From Utricularia gibba (Eukaryota > Streptophyta > Magnoliopsida > Lamiales > Lentibulariaceae), in the NCBI GenBank assembly GCA_002189035.1, contig CM007990.1, positions 5,890,001-5,954,000 of the forward strand: 64,000 nt of DNA, given 5' to 3'. The notes under the pieces were generated by a model. The model was not told the DNA's origin, did not search any database, and saw nothing but the letters and a program-made list of their open reading frames with translations. Made by a program: the position numbers and the translations under genes. This document shows positions 54,366-64,000 of this stretch, piece by piece (position 1 is the first letter of the stretch; the number at the start of each line of letters is the position of its first letter).

Positions 54366-56486
54366 TCATTTCTCTGGTCGTCTCAAGGTCAAGGGGATGC
54401 CCTCCTCGCAGCTCTCCCCTTGCTTCGTGGCGCGGATGGCAAACGAGGTTGACCCTGAAGCAGAACGGTAAGCCATCTCTGTGGTTTGAAATATGGTGCT
54501 TGTGTGTTTCATACAGCAAGGGGAGTGTGCATACCATCAGCCATGTCCTTGGTCTTGTGGAGGAGGAAGGTGCCTGAAAGAATAGTCACAAACCCGCACA
54601 TTTCTGTAACAATCTGCGTTGGATTTTGCCGGTCCCAGTCCTGCTCATTCCAGCACAATAAGCTTTCCCAGTTTGTTCAGAAAGCAGGAGTGGAGGTCAA
54701 AATGCCAACAATGATGGTGTGCATACTTACCTTGAACATGATCACACTGGCTATGATTGTCAAGGATGTGAACATCACATAATAAATCGGTGAAACGACA
54801 GCAGTGTTGAATGTGTCAAGTGCCTGCGTGAACGGCATACCACATATATGAGAAGACATGGGTTTTAAATCCGGAGATCAGCATACAGTGGGGAATTCAT
54901 GTAGCTAAACAACCGACTAAAGATCCACTCTGGTGGCAAACAACAATTTCATACAAGGAAAATAGATTCAGTTGCATGTGATTGGAAATGGTATGAGGTT
55001 TTGAACATGAGAATGCATGACTTTTCGAAATAAGAAACCAATTATTATTCACCTTGTTCAGGTAATTCATCTGAGTAAGAACACAAACCAATACAACCAG
55101 TGCAAAGACCCATGTCTGGGGATAGACTAGCTGATTCGTCCCATTAAACGTCAGCTTCAATGCGATTCCAAGTGCCTTGACACTCATAACCTGTCAAGCC
55201 ATTGCTCATGGATTTAAAAGCTGAAAAGAGAGATCATTCCACTGTGGCAGCACAACAGGCTAGTTACTTGATAATCTTGATATAGAAAATAATTGAATGA
55301 CGCATACCGAGAGTGAACCAACCAGAGAGCAGACCCCAATATAAAACCATATATGGGTCTGACCATACTGTGGGACATATTGAAATATTAAGACAACAAC
55401 AACTGCGATCACCAGAGTCGCATATATTACAAAACCTGCGAAGAACATAAAACCCTGTAAGTCTACAAATGCCACAAAGAAGTAAAATATCTATATGCAT
55501 AAAACAGACAACAATTCAGAAAGATGAAATTAAAGTTTGCCTGGTTCTGTGGCAAGGTCCCACACTTCTTTCACAGATTCAATCTGACGTTCTTGAGGAG
55601 CATGCAAAACAACAGTGGTCGATCCCACAACGCATAGAACACAACCAAGAATACCAAATATATGTAGCTTTTCCCTTAAAATGACATGCGCAAGTGCAGC
55701 ACTGCAATGAAGGGAGAGGTAAGCGTGCAGCACTTGTATTCGTGTAGGGTGCAGTAAGCAGTTGCATAATCATGCCTGATAATGATGCTAAGTGCGCCAA
55801 GTGGGGTAACCAGAATGGCAGGTGCAAATGCATAAGCTGCAAAATTTGCAATTTCTCCAACGATCACTGCAAAAATAAGATGCAATTCCATCTTAACGAA
55901 ATTTTGTTTCCTTGAAGACGAATACAAACTCAACTTACTTGTTATCATGCCTGTCCACCATAGTGGCTCATACAAATATGAATACCCTCCACTACCTGTG
56001 TGATAAAATACATCAGAAGAAAAGACACATCGATTTTAAAATGAAAAAAAGACAGCGGACATTATGGACAAAACTAACAGCATACAGCCCATACTTCCGA
56101 CGAAATAAGAAAAAATGGATTGAGCAAAGAGATGGAAATTATTTTATCTACTGATAACAAGCATACAACTTTCTGGTTTCAGATGATCGTCAGCAACGTC
56201 GGAAACAGGATCATCATCGCAAGACCCACTATAAGGCTGCTCCCTTTGCAATATTCGATCAGTCGAAAGGAAGATTTTATTTTCAATCGCTCGAAAGATC
56301 CAACTGCTTACCAGCCCTGATTCCCGAAGCACCTGCTTTCTTTAATCCCTTTTTCTTGACAATGAAGCTAGCGCCAATGAAGAAGCTCGAAGACAAAGCT
56401 AAAACCAACCCTTTAGTATTATCCGACGATATCCCTGTATACGACGCAGCAGCTGCAGCCGTCGCAGCCGCCGCCTCTGTGACCAT
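54366..56486 (-). CDS. NIPA-type magnesium transporter
   Basis: Nine exons: 56312-56486, 55939-55995, 55776-55866, 55541-55701, 55308-55435, 55053-55190, 54731-54823, 54535-54640 and 54366-54478; 353 residues. About nine membrane helices: [129 protein letters not shown] and [20 protein letters not shown]. The order and motifs are those of NIPA proteins (DUF803), Mg2+ transporters of the plasma membrane and endosomes in animals; plant roles are inferred. The C-terminus [13 protein letters not shown] needs the acceptor at 54479. Two introns, 55702-55775 and 55436-55540, start with GC instead of GT. The extended Ala-rich N-terminus ([14 protein letters not shown]) is unusual. Confidence 0.93.
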
Positions 56487-56917
56487 CCTCACAACCCACG
56501 GAACAGATCTCAACTACAACACAAGCGTCATCCACCACTTCCGCAACCAAAAATGCTGCAACTCGAGAAATTGGGTGGATTCCCAGATAACCCAAATCTC
56601 GTCCAAAAATCCCCTGGTATCCCCAGCTCAAGTCGACACACTAGAATCTTAGTTGGGCAAATCATAAAATTACAAAATCCTGCTAAGACACCCCCGATTC
56701 CAGCGTAGAGCATCAAACAAGTTTCAGATCGAAGCAAGGGAAAAGGATAAACTAGACGTGGTTTTGCCTCAAAAGTCAATTCCACTGCAAAATTATAATT
56801 AATTTTGAATAAAAATATATTATTTACTATATATTTCCAATTCTGGAAAATGTAAAATAATTTTTTTACAGAATAATTATTTGGATGAAGATACAATAGA
56901 ATTGAAATGCAAGGGTA
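56487..56917. other. Intergenic, same-strand
   Basis: NIPA promoter/5' UTR next to the BASS1 3' UTR. 56790-56880 is AT-rich. No gene seen. Confidence 0.5.
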
Positions 56918-59001
56918 CTAATCTTCAGATGGGTCGATGTGCCTCCACACCAGGCCTAAAGTGCTACCGGCAACATTCATTATCACGGCGGACATCGCCG
57001 CCGGCACCGCCACAATCGGCGATGTGAAATGGCAGGTTGCTAGCACCACCCTAGAGACGAGTTCTGCATCCCCACCTGAACAAAACACAAGACCTTTTTC
57101 CCATATCCATTCGACACATAGACAGTACACTTTTTCTCCACTCTAACTTACTTCTATTGAGATTGCACGCCTTTGTCTTTCCTTGAACCCAGCCGTAGCT
57201 GCACACGCATATCTGCATCGAAGATCAGTGCAATTGGAATGAGCATAAGACAGCCATTCTTGAGTAACGCAAACGGAGATGCAAATCTTACCCTACAAAG
57301 AAACCAGACAGATGGAGCAAGAGGACTGAAACTACCACACTGCACGTCTCACTGGATAGAAATTGTTGAATGTATGGGGTGGATGATGATGCATTAGACA
57401 ATAGAGACGAAGTCGGCATCAGGCGGTAGACATTCTGGGAGAAGACACTGAGGAAGACAAGCCAGAGATTCTACATATAAATGGCAATGGGTAGTAGCAC
57501 AGGGTATAATGGGGAAAAAAGATCAATATGCAACAAGGACCTGCTTGCAAGGAGGGAAGAAGAAAGAACTGCTGCAATTGGTGCGAAGGGCGTCAGACGT
57601 TTCACAATCTGGGGAAACTTGCTCTGTAGATAAGAACCAAGCAGCACTGGTGCAACTACTACCTACATCAAGAGGCAATTCTGTTACTCTAGTTGAATAA
57701 AAAGAAGCAGCGGATGATTTTCACCTGGAGAGTGCTGATGGAAAGTTCGACAACGTTTATGGGTACATAAGCTCCAGCAAGAATGTTGCTCAGCAGTGGG
57801 GTAAGAATCACTGCTCCTAGCGTGGTGCACACTGTCATCACTATGGATAACGGAACATCTCCTTGAGCAATTAGTGTTACCTGTTGCACTATTTTCAGAA
57901 GATAACATACAAACTTGCAGATGATTCAAGTGGTGAAAGTTCAAATTTCCAGTGACATCTACCAAGGAAGGAAGACAGAGAGGGTGTAGTGTGGAGAAGG
58001 ATGTGTACGGTGTATATGGTTCTTGCCATGAGTTGATCTAGCTACTTCAAGTCTGACATCGAATAATAGATTACCACATTGGAGGCTGTTCCTCCAGGGC
58101 AGCAAGAAAGCAATATCAGACCCACTGAAAGGGACGGAGAAAGTCCCAGTAATTTGCTGACTATCGTCCCAAGAGCAGGCATAATTGTGTACTGACTGAG
58201 ACAACCAAAAAGAATCTGAAACAAGGAATTGCCAATAAGAAAAAGGGAAACACACAAGTCCTTGTAAAGAACACAATATAAATCAATAATACGTGAATTG
58301 AGAAGAAAAGAATGGTCGATGATCAGCAGTCAAGTCCCATAAGCACAAAAGATTCAAAAATGAAACTTCCTTGCACCCAGGATAAACCTCGGAGCTGTAT
58401 TCCTGCTTCAACCACTAATATTTATGCCACTTCTATTGCCCAATGCCACAATGCTATTGTATTGTATTAACAAAGTCCTTGAATTTCATTTAGAAAAATC
58501 CAATTTTCCGAAGCTGTACTAGATCAGTTTCATTATGGAAGCTATAGCTTATTCATCTTTCTCCAAAGTCGGAGTGCATTCTAGCAAAGTTCAGGGCAAA
58601 CTCACAGAGAGAGGCCTTTGCCTGAACAAATTGATCAATTCTTTAAACTCCAGCGTAATCCCCATTGCCAACATAATAAACCCCAGCGTCCAGCTATAAG
58701 AAGTTGGGGCAAGACCCACAAACCATGAATAAGTTGAAGGCTTCACAAAAGCAATCACCCCACCAACAGTAACGTACACAGGGTACAAGCTCGCAGCACC
58801 AGCCAACCAATTTTCCCACCCCCTCTTATCCGCCGGAGCCGCATAAGCCGAATTTCCGGAATTTCCAGTACTCCCACGAACCTTGCAACTCAAAATGGTG
58901 AATCGCCGCTGGATTGGCTTCACGGGCTTGTGGCGCGCAATTCTTGGTAAACCCCGTGTCGATGGGGAAGATAACGGAACGCAAAATAGAGAAACCGACA
59001 T
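56918..59001 (-). CDS. BASS1: BASS1, chloroplast sodium/metabolite cotransporter (one frame break)
   Basis: Seven exons: 58606-59001, 58075-58215, 57725-57880, 57541-57662, 57292-57447, 57152-57212 and 56918-57075; about 396 residues. A Ser/Arg-rich chloroplast transit peptide (residues 1 to about 60) is followed by the bile-acid/sodium symporter (BASS) fold: MLAMGITLEFKELINLFRQR, QYTIMPALGTIVSKLLGLSP, ILLSCCPGGTASNV (the conserved Na+-site crossover), VTLIAQGDVPLSIVMTVCTT, GAVILTPLLSNILAGAYVPI, FAPIAAVLSSSLL, KERQRRAISIEVGMQNSSLG and SAVIMNVAGSTLGLVWRHID. Substrate of BASS1 is not firmly known; related proteins carry pyruvate or pantothenate-type acids. The last exon lacks one base in the CCC run at 57049-57051 (NSSLG and VVLATCHF are out of frame). 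TGGGCC elements lie upstream near 59347 and 59408. Confidence 0.92.
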
Positions 59002-59508
59002 TATCCAGACACCACAATGTTCTAAAAATCGATCAAAGAAACCGCTCTTCCAAACCTAAACCCAGTTCCCAATTCATCAACTTTTCCCTTCCACACAATT
59101 CGGAAGATATTTCAATGTCCCATTTCACGTCTTTCTTCAAAAATTGCATGCATAAATTACAAATATCCGCAGAATGTGAATGCGGCTCCGACACATGCGA
59201 ACGAGAGGAAATACATATTTGCTACTACAACCCAAAACGAGAGCTTCTGAAACAGAGACGTACACCTCTTCCAAGAAGATGGATGGATAGCTTACGCTCG
59301 AACAAGCCTGTGATTGCGTATGTAGTTTAAACAAAGCTAGGGATTCTGGGCCTGGGGTACTGCTCGGCCCAGGCTCAAATATTTTTTAACTGGTATGGAA
59401 TGTTAAATGGGCCCAAGCCCACACATGGAATTAAGGATAATTTTCCGGAAAAAAAAATAAGTTTTTCTCTTCCCTGACAAATGCGCTTTCGATTCGAGAC
59501 TCGAATCA
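59002..59508. promoter_or_regulatory. BASS1 promoter region with TGGGCC (site II) motifs
   Basis: Upstream of the minus-strand BASS1 start and downstream of the next minus-strand gene. TGGGCC words occur at about 59347-59352 and 59408-59413, with GGCCCA nearby. No gene recognised; an ORF at 58914-59330 on the plus strand looks accidental. Confidence 0.5.
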
Positions 59509-59799
59509 TCAGCCCCCACGCTTCCGATCACCTTGGGGGTCTTCGCCTTCCGTCGCCGCCGCACCGGCACCGGCACTCCCCGGTGCGTCATTCCGGAAGC
59601 CAATGCAAGGACCACATTTCGCTTCTAACCAGCTTTCAACGTCGAATCCGCCGCGGCCCAGGATCCGGCGGCCAGTACAAATCCGACCGACGGCGACAGC
59701 CAAAGCGGCAAGTACGGCGACGACGGCGAGAACTCCAATGACCGGGGCGACGGATCCTCGGGAGGGGACGGAGGGCGGAGGCGGAAGCTGCTGGTCCAT
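59509..59799 (-). CDS. Small single-pass membrane protein, plant-specific, function unknown
   Basis: A single exon of 96 residues. A Pro-rich N-terminus (MDQQLPPPPSVPSRGSVAP) precedes one strongly hydrophobic helix (residues about 20-38, VIGVLAVVAVLAALAVAVG), then a conserved-looking basic/cysteine segment RICTGRRILGRGGFDVESWL, EAKCGPCIGF and a Gly/Ala-rich tail. I recall plant proteins of this pattern (helix, then GR..G.GYD.E.W.E.KC..C) but none with a known role. A type II or III membrane topology is inferred. The coding DNA is GC-rich relative to its surroundings, as is common for short intronless plant genes. Confidence 0.75.
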   Translation of the reverse strand: MDQQLPPPPSVPSRGSVAPVIGVLAVVAVLAALAVAVGRICTGRRILGRGGFDVESWLEAKCGPCIGFRNDAPGSAGAGAAATEGEDPQGDRKRGG

Positions 59800-60577
59800 T
59801 GGCGATGACGGCGGAGAAAGAAATCAGTGAAAAGAGATTTGGGAAAAGATCTGAGAATTGATGTCGTACGTGGGCATTTATTTTACTGCTGTAGCTGGCC
59901 TGTAAGAATAAAATGGGTAGCCTGTAATAAATACATTTCATATATATACTTTTATAATAAAAAAACACCAAAAAGGACAAAATTTTTCAAATACAAAATC
60001 CCCTTTCCTCATTTTAAATTTTGATCACCATTTTTACATCATAAAACATTTTGATGTGTTTAATATTAAGGTATTAGTATGTTTAAATATAATGCAATTA
60101 GGTTTGTATATAATCAATAATAAGGTATCTAATACATTATATATTTAATATCCGAAAATAAAGATCTGTAATATAAAAATTGAAATAAGTGTTCAATATG
60201 TAATAATAAACATTGATACATAATAATTTTTAAAGGTATATAAATGAAAATATGCCCTAATATAAACATACTTAATCATCATTTTTATTTATGTATATCA
60301 ATCACATATTCAAAAAAAATATTTAAATATTATAATCATACAAGAATGACATGCATATATAGTTGATCAAATTGAATATAAAACTTATGTAACAACTATC
60401 AAACAAGGTATTAGTGTGTTCTAATTAGTGACATGAAATTCTGAGTACCAACATGGTTGATGGTAGTGACTACTCTTGAAAGAAAGAAAAGAATGATAAG
60501 ATCTAATAGTACAACAAAGATAGGCGCACGCTAACTACTACTGTGTCTCTGTGGTTGATGCTATTGGTGGTGACTAC
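59800..60577. other. AT-rich intergenic
   Basis: About 780 bases, markedly AT-rich between 59920 and 60420, between two minus-strand genes. It holds the promoter of the small membrane protein and the 3' UTR of LARP6. No gene, repeat family or RNA recognised. Confidence 0.5.
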
Positions 60578-62429
60578 TCAGGTGTTGGCAGCCAGTGGCT
60601 TGCCCCTCCCCATGGTGAAGCCGCGGGTTCCGTCGGGCATGCGGGGTCCTCGAAACCAGCTCGACTGCGGGGCCGATGGGGTCGGAAGGCCGCGCGTGAT
60701 GGAAGCCTGCGGCTGAGGCTTTGCCTTGGGTCGCCGGCTCCAAGCATGCTTCGGTGCACCGGAGTTCGCATCGCCCTATAACGTTTTCTCCCGAGATGGC
60801 AAAGTCTTGATGTGGTTGGTGTGTATTTCTACCATGGTATCATGTTGGGGAAGGAAGCTAACCTCTGGTTCCATTGTGCTGGCCTTGTTGGCGGGCTCTT
60901 CTGGTGTCCAATCGAGGAGCCCTTCGTTCTCGGCGCAGGCGTCGAACTCGGACTTGTGGCTTTTCAGGACGGATCGGGGCTGCGGGAGATATATAATATA
61001 TAACAGGTGAGGATCACAGAAAATGGAGAAGGTGGGGATCGTGTAGCGTACCGAGCGCCGTAGCATGACTCTGACTCTCATCCCCTTCCTCCAGTTCCTC
61101 TCATCATTCAGCTTCTCAGCCTGGTGGCAATGCAGCGTTGATTGGAGAACATGTTGACGTTATTAACCCATAAAACGAAGCGAAATCTTACTGCCTTCTC
61201 GGCTGACTCTACATTCTCGTACTCAACCAGGGCATGAAGCTTCATAGAAGAAAAAAAGCGAACACTATCAGCTCCGAAGATGCTTATACCTCTCTTGAAG
61301 AATCAACCAGTTTTGTGTTTACCTTGTTGCTCACAACCGCGTCGCCCTTCGACGACCGGGATTTCGGATCTTGGGGTTGGCATATCCGTATTGATCTAAT
61401 GCTGCAGAATCAATGGAGAATCGTGATTAAAGAAACGAGATCGTGTGTGAGGAGTGCGCGCTGCACATACTCACCTCCCAACTGCATTGAATATCTTCTC
61501 TATCTTTTGGTGCGAGTGATCGTCTGGGAGATTCTCAGCGATGATGGTTCTCAGCTACACAAGATCAAGCAACATCGTCAGCGACTCGGTATTAAGATGA
61601 ATTCCGGTAGCTTCTTCTCAGGTCACCTGAAGATCCTCCTTTTCTTTCTCGGTGAAGGGCTTCCTTCGCCTCACTTTCTTGCCATCATCACTCACTTCCT
61701 AAGACAATCAAATCATCAGAACAAATTGAGACACTAATCGCTCTTTAAATCCAAACAAAGATTACCAATTTTGTCGAGAAGGAGAGGGCATGCGCCACTG
61801 TCTGATTGCTGACGTTCAGTGACTTCAGCTTTTTCAGCGTAGTGACAAAATTTATGGGAACTGCATGAGAAAAAAAAACCCATAATTACAATATTACAAA
61901 CAAACTGAAGACAAAAAATTGATTCTTTTTTCCTTCTTTGTAAGGTTCTTACCAAAACCTTCTGGATCCTTGCTCACATACTTCACCAGAGTTTCATTTG
62001 CTAGCATGCTGATATCGCTAAACATGTACTCCGCCTGCACGTATCGCTTAGTATTGATTGCAAAAAAAAGAAAAACCCTAAATTCATTGCAGAAGAAAGA
62101 ACCTGTTTAATGATCTTGTTCTTGGCCTCATCGGATATCTGAATTTCCTTAGCAGCCTTCTGGTGCAGGCTCTTGGGCGATCGCGCCTCATTCGGCACCG
62201 ACCGGGCGGCGGGGACAGAAATGGGGATGTCTTGATCGGGGGCACCAACACAAATCCACGCTCCGGTGCTCCCGTCGATGTAATGCACATAGGAATGGAA
62301 ATAGCCGGTGATCGGAAGTTGAGCCGCTGTGGGGACGAACTCCGGCGCGGCGACGTTTAGCCGGAAAGGAGCCCCCCTCCTGTCATGGAGCTCTGCGAAA
62401 TCCACGTCTCTCCTACGAAGCTGCGCCAT
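60578..62429 (-). CDS. LARP6: La-related protein 6 (LARP6)
   Basis: Ten exons: 62103-62429, 61953-62034, 61766-61860, 61627-61698, 61475-61554, 61323-61401, 61192-61239, 61052-61120, 60863-60979 and 60578-60775; 388 residues, frame intact. After a low-complexity N-terminus comes the La motif (AKNKIIKQAEYMFSDISMLA, TLVKYVSKDPEGFVPINFVT, TLKKLKSLNVSNQTVAHALS), then an RRM-like region (LRTIIAENLPDDHSHQKIEK, SIRSIRICQPQDPKS, LHALVEYENVESAEKAAEKL, RNWRKGMRVRVMLRRS). The C-terminus carries the SUZ-C/LSA motif GPRMPDGTRGFTMGRGKP. LARP6 binds structured or poly(U)/poly(A) RNA and, in plants, some members bind PABP; the paralogue (6A, 6B or 6C) is unclear. EYMFSDISMLA departs from the usual EYYFSD, a change in a conserved aromatic. 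Confidence 0.93.
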
Positions 62430-63164
62430 GGGGACAATAAAAAAATTTCCAAGTCCCAGAAAGAATCATCCAACGTAGCCAGCCCATCCAGGGAATGAAC
62501 CACGGGAAATGTATAGAGGAGAACAGAGGAATCGATGGCTCCAAGTTGATGGCGCATCAATGGCCACGACGTTTCACAGGATGCACAAATCGCGAATTGA
62601 ATCGGTCTTTTTTTCTTTTAATTTATTTAGTACACGTCAGCGTGAAGACTTCCACGTGGCCGTACAGGAATGGAGAAGCCAGTTTAAAGGGTAAAATGGG
62701 AATTTCCGCATACCACGCGTCCTTGCTTTTCCCTCATCAAATGATTGGAGTTAGGGAAATGGATGAGGATGAACGGTTGGTACTTGGTATGGATCAAGAT
62801 TAACAATCAGCACTTTTAAAAATATCTAAATTTAATTTTTTAAAAAAATATATAAAAAATAAAAAATCATATATTGAAAGTTCAAACTCATAAATTTTAA
62901 GAGATGAAAATAATATATTTTTGGGGGAAAAAAAGAAGTATTTTGTATATTGTAAATTTAATTAATGTTTTTTAATTAGAGATTAATGGAGCTTGACTGG
63001 GCTTTTGTTGTGTTCAGTGGGTTTGGACCAGGGCAAACCAGGGGCCCGATCCGGCAGCTTTCCGACGCAGGTATTCTTCGTTTAGTTTGGCTATAAAACC
63101 CGGCCTGGCTGCCGGTATCATCAATCACAACGGAAGAAAGTCAAAAAGCTTGATCAACTCACCA
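62430..63164. promoter_or_regulatory. Divergent promoter region, LARP6 / small protein; TATA box at 63092
   Basis: Head-to-head interval. TATAAAA at 63092-63098 lies about 72 bases before the plus-strand ATG at 63165 and is a good core promoter. 62810-62960 is AT-rich. No gene in between; the plus-strand frame at 62495-62803 is not a known family. Confidence 0.6.
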
Positions 63165-63398
63165 ATGGCGAGCAACGTACTCCAGATCTGTAGAGGCGAG
63201 GTCGCGAAGCTGCGAACCAGGATCCGGACCTCCAACCCCTGGGTAGCCAGGAACGGGGAAGTCGCGGAGCGGAGAGAATTAGCGCGGACTTCGTCGTCGT
63301 CGTCGGACGCCGCCGTATCGCAGATCGAGGCGAAGGAGGGGTCGATGATGTCGGAGTATACTGTGTTTATGATCATGGATCGATTCTGTCCCAGCTGA
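63165..63398 (+). CDS. Small plant protein of unknown function (MSEYTVFMIMDRF motif)
   Basis: A single exon of 77 residues starting at 63165, just after a TATA box and short leader. The sequence is basic in the first half (ICRGEVAKLRTRIR) with a Ser/Asp middle, and ends MMSEYTVFMIMDRFCPS. Short plant proteins with a C-terminal SEATVxxLMDRFxP pattern exist and are uncharacterised, as I remember them; this tail fits that pattern. No signal peptide or membrane helix. An in-frame alternative start lies upstream (63087) but falls on the TATA element and is unlikely. Function unknown. Confidence 0.7.
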   Translation: MASNVLQICRGEVAKLRTRIRTSNPWVARNGEVAERRELARTSSSSSDAAVSQIEAKEGSMMSEYTVFMIMDRFCPS

Positions 63399-64000
63399 GG
63401 GGGAGCCGGAACCAGATCTGATCCGATCGGGAGATCCCGTCGCTGTAACCGTCGGGTTCGTCGTTGTTTCATTTTGCTTCCGGCTAGCTGTAAATCAAGG
63501 GATCCTGCATATGCTGAGTTTACCTGTGAAAAGAAAACGAGAAGGATGAAGCCAATGTAGTCTTCGTCTTGTGTGTGTGTGTTTTATGTATGTATCAGTA
63601 GATAACTTCATCTTTTGTAAGAAACAAGGAAGCAACAGAGCTCTGGTTTCCCAAGGTATTTCTGTGTCACCGGGTCGCTGCCGCCGTGTCTCAGCCGCCG
63701 CATCAACGTCGCGGACGGAGACATTTGTTCTTATCTGAATTTTTTTTAAAAAAAATAAATTCTGAAGAAATTAATGTTTAAAATGGATAAAAAGGGAGCA
63801 CCCGAATTGAAATTTGAACCTATTTGGGGGTCGAATTGATATAATAATTAAGTTTTAATAATTTTTAAACATGTGTGTATTGTTTGGTCATTTTTGTCCA
63901 GAAACTCCACGCTAATGTTTGTTTGGTGGAGAGAACTGAGCGGTGGTGGCGCACATGTTGATATACGACGGCGACATCAGCCTTTTTTTTTTGAAGGATG
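63399..64000. other. 3' UTR and gene-poor end of window
   Basis: Downstream of the small gene. A GT dinucleotide run (about 63569-63582) and AT-rich sequence follow. Nothing else recognisable; the last 60 bases may start a regulatory region of a gene beyond the window. Confidence 0.45.

Noticed and set aside
54310-54537. NIPA last exon in the frame ending FRKLSPRQ
   Set aside because: The acceptor two bases earlier on the coding strand (54479) gives the family tail [13 protein letters not shown], so no frameshift is needed.
57152-57200. Apparent frame break at the BASS1 sixth exon
   Set aside because: Using the acceptor at 57213 instead of the closer AG gives GYACAATAGFKERQRR in frame; the exon is fine.
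58914-59330. 138-codon plus-strand frame overlapping the BASS1 start
   Set aside because: It is antisense to the BASS1 transit peptide and promoter, with no recognisable domain.
1-64000. Search for CRISPR arrays, operons, phage or transposon genes, tRNA and rRNA
   Set aside because: None recognised. Repeats are limited to short AT or GT runs, one intronic duplication and the G-tract. Intron-rich plant genes fill the window.

Overview
The window is nuclear DNA from a land plant, almost certainly a eudicot. Genes are broken by short AT-rich introns with GT-AG ends. The products include plant-only families: CAMTA, QWRF, tubby-like F-box, BASS1, SEP1, CBSX and type I metacaspase. The density is about 27 loci in 64 kb. 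No transposon, CRISPR array, rRNA or tRNA gene was recognised. The species cannot be named from the sequence alone. All exon models come from reading splice sites and protein families by eye, without transcript data.

Layout. 0-5 kb (+): the 3' end of an unknown gene, a UPF0690/C1orf52-like gene and a metacaspase-3-like gene. 5-14 kb (-): a 13-exon CAMTA1/2-type transcription factor and a 16-exon spinster-type transporter. 14-24 kb: pseudouridine kinase (+), ZFPL1-like RING protein (-), TFIIA gamma (+), QWRF/DUF566 protein (-). 23.5-25.8 kb: the longest gene-poor stretch, with an extreme G-tract. 25.8-32.2 kb: SAGA-Tad1 protein, arabinogalactan-like protein and SEP1 (+), then CBSX and F-box/LRR (-). 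32.8-34.5 kb: a decayed, internally deleted delta-COP pseudogene (-). 34.8-45.9 kb (+): HEN2 helicase, SPF30 splicing factor, GatA amidotransferase. 46-50.4 kb (-): YIP4 Golgi protein and tubby-like F-box protein. 51.7-56.5 kb: MRS2/MGT magnesium transporter and RPS28 (+), NIPA magnesium transporter (-). 56.9-62.4 kb (-): BASS1, a small membrane protein, LARP6. 63.2 kb (+): a small conserved plant protein.

How the genes relate. This is ordinary eukaryotic gene order, not operons. Several neighbours match the order I remember from Arabidopsis chromosomes 5 (CAMTA2, metacaspase 3, spinster homolog) and 4 (SEP1, CBSX2), so the region looks like conserved euchromatin. Functional themes recur by proximity only: RNA surveillance and splicing (HEN2, SPF30), two unrelated Mg2+ transporter families on either side of RPS28, and chloroplast proteins (SEP1, CBSX, GatA, BASS1).

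The most important caution for a user: at least seven places in five otherwise conserved genes are out of frame, mostly by one missing base next to short G/C runs (CAMTA twice, spinster, pseudouridine kinase twice, YIP4, BASS1). Exon phases before and after each break fit perfectly, so I read these as consensus errors rather than real loss. The delta-COP locus is different: it has lost its middle exons and is a genuine pseudogene. I found no convincing new biological system. The most interesting biology is a GVN variant of the GMN motif in the MRS2-type transporter, three GC-AG introns, a degenerate QWRF motif and the delta-COP relic.
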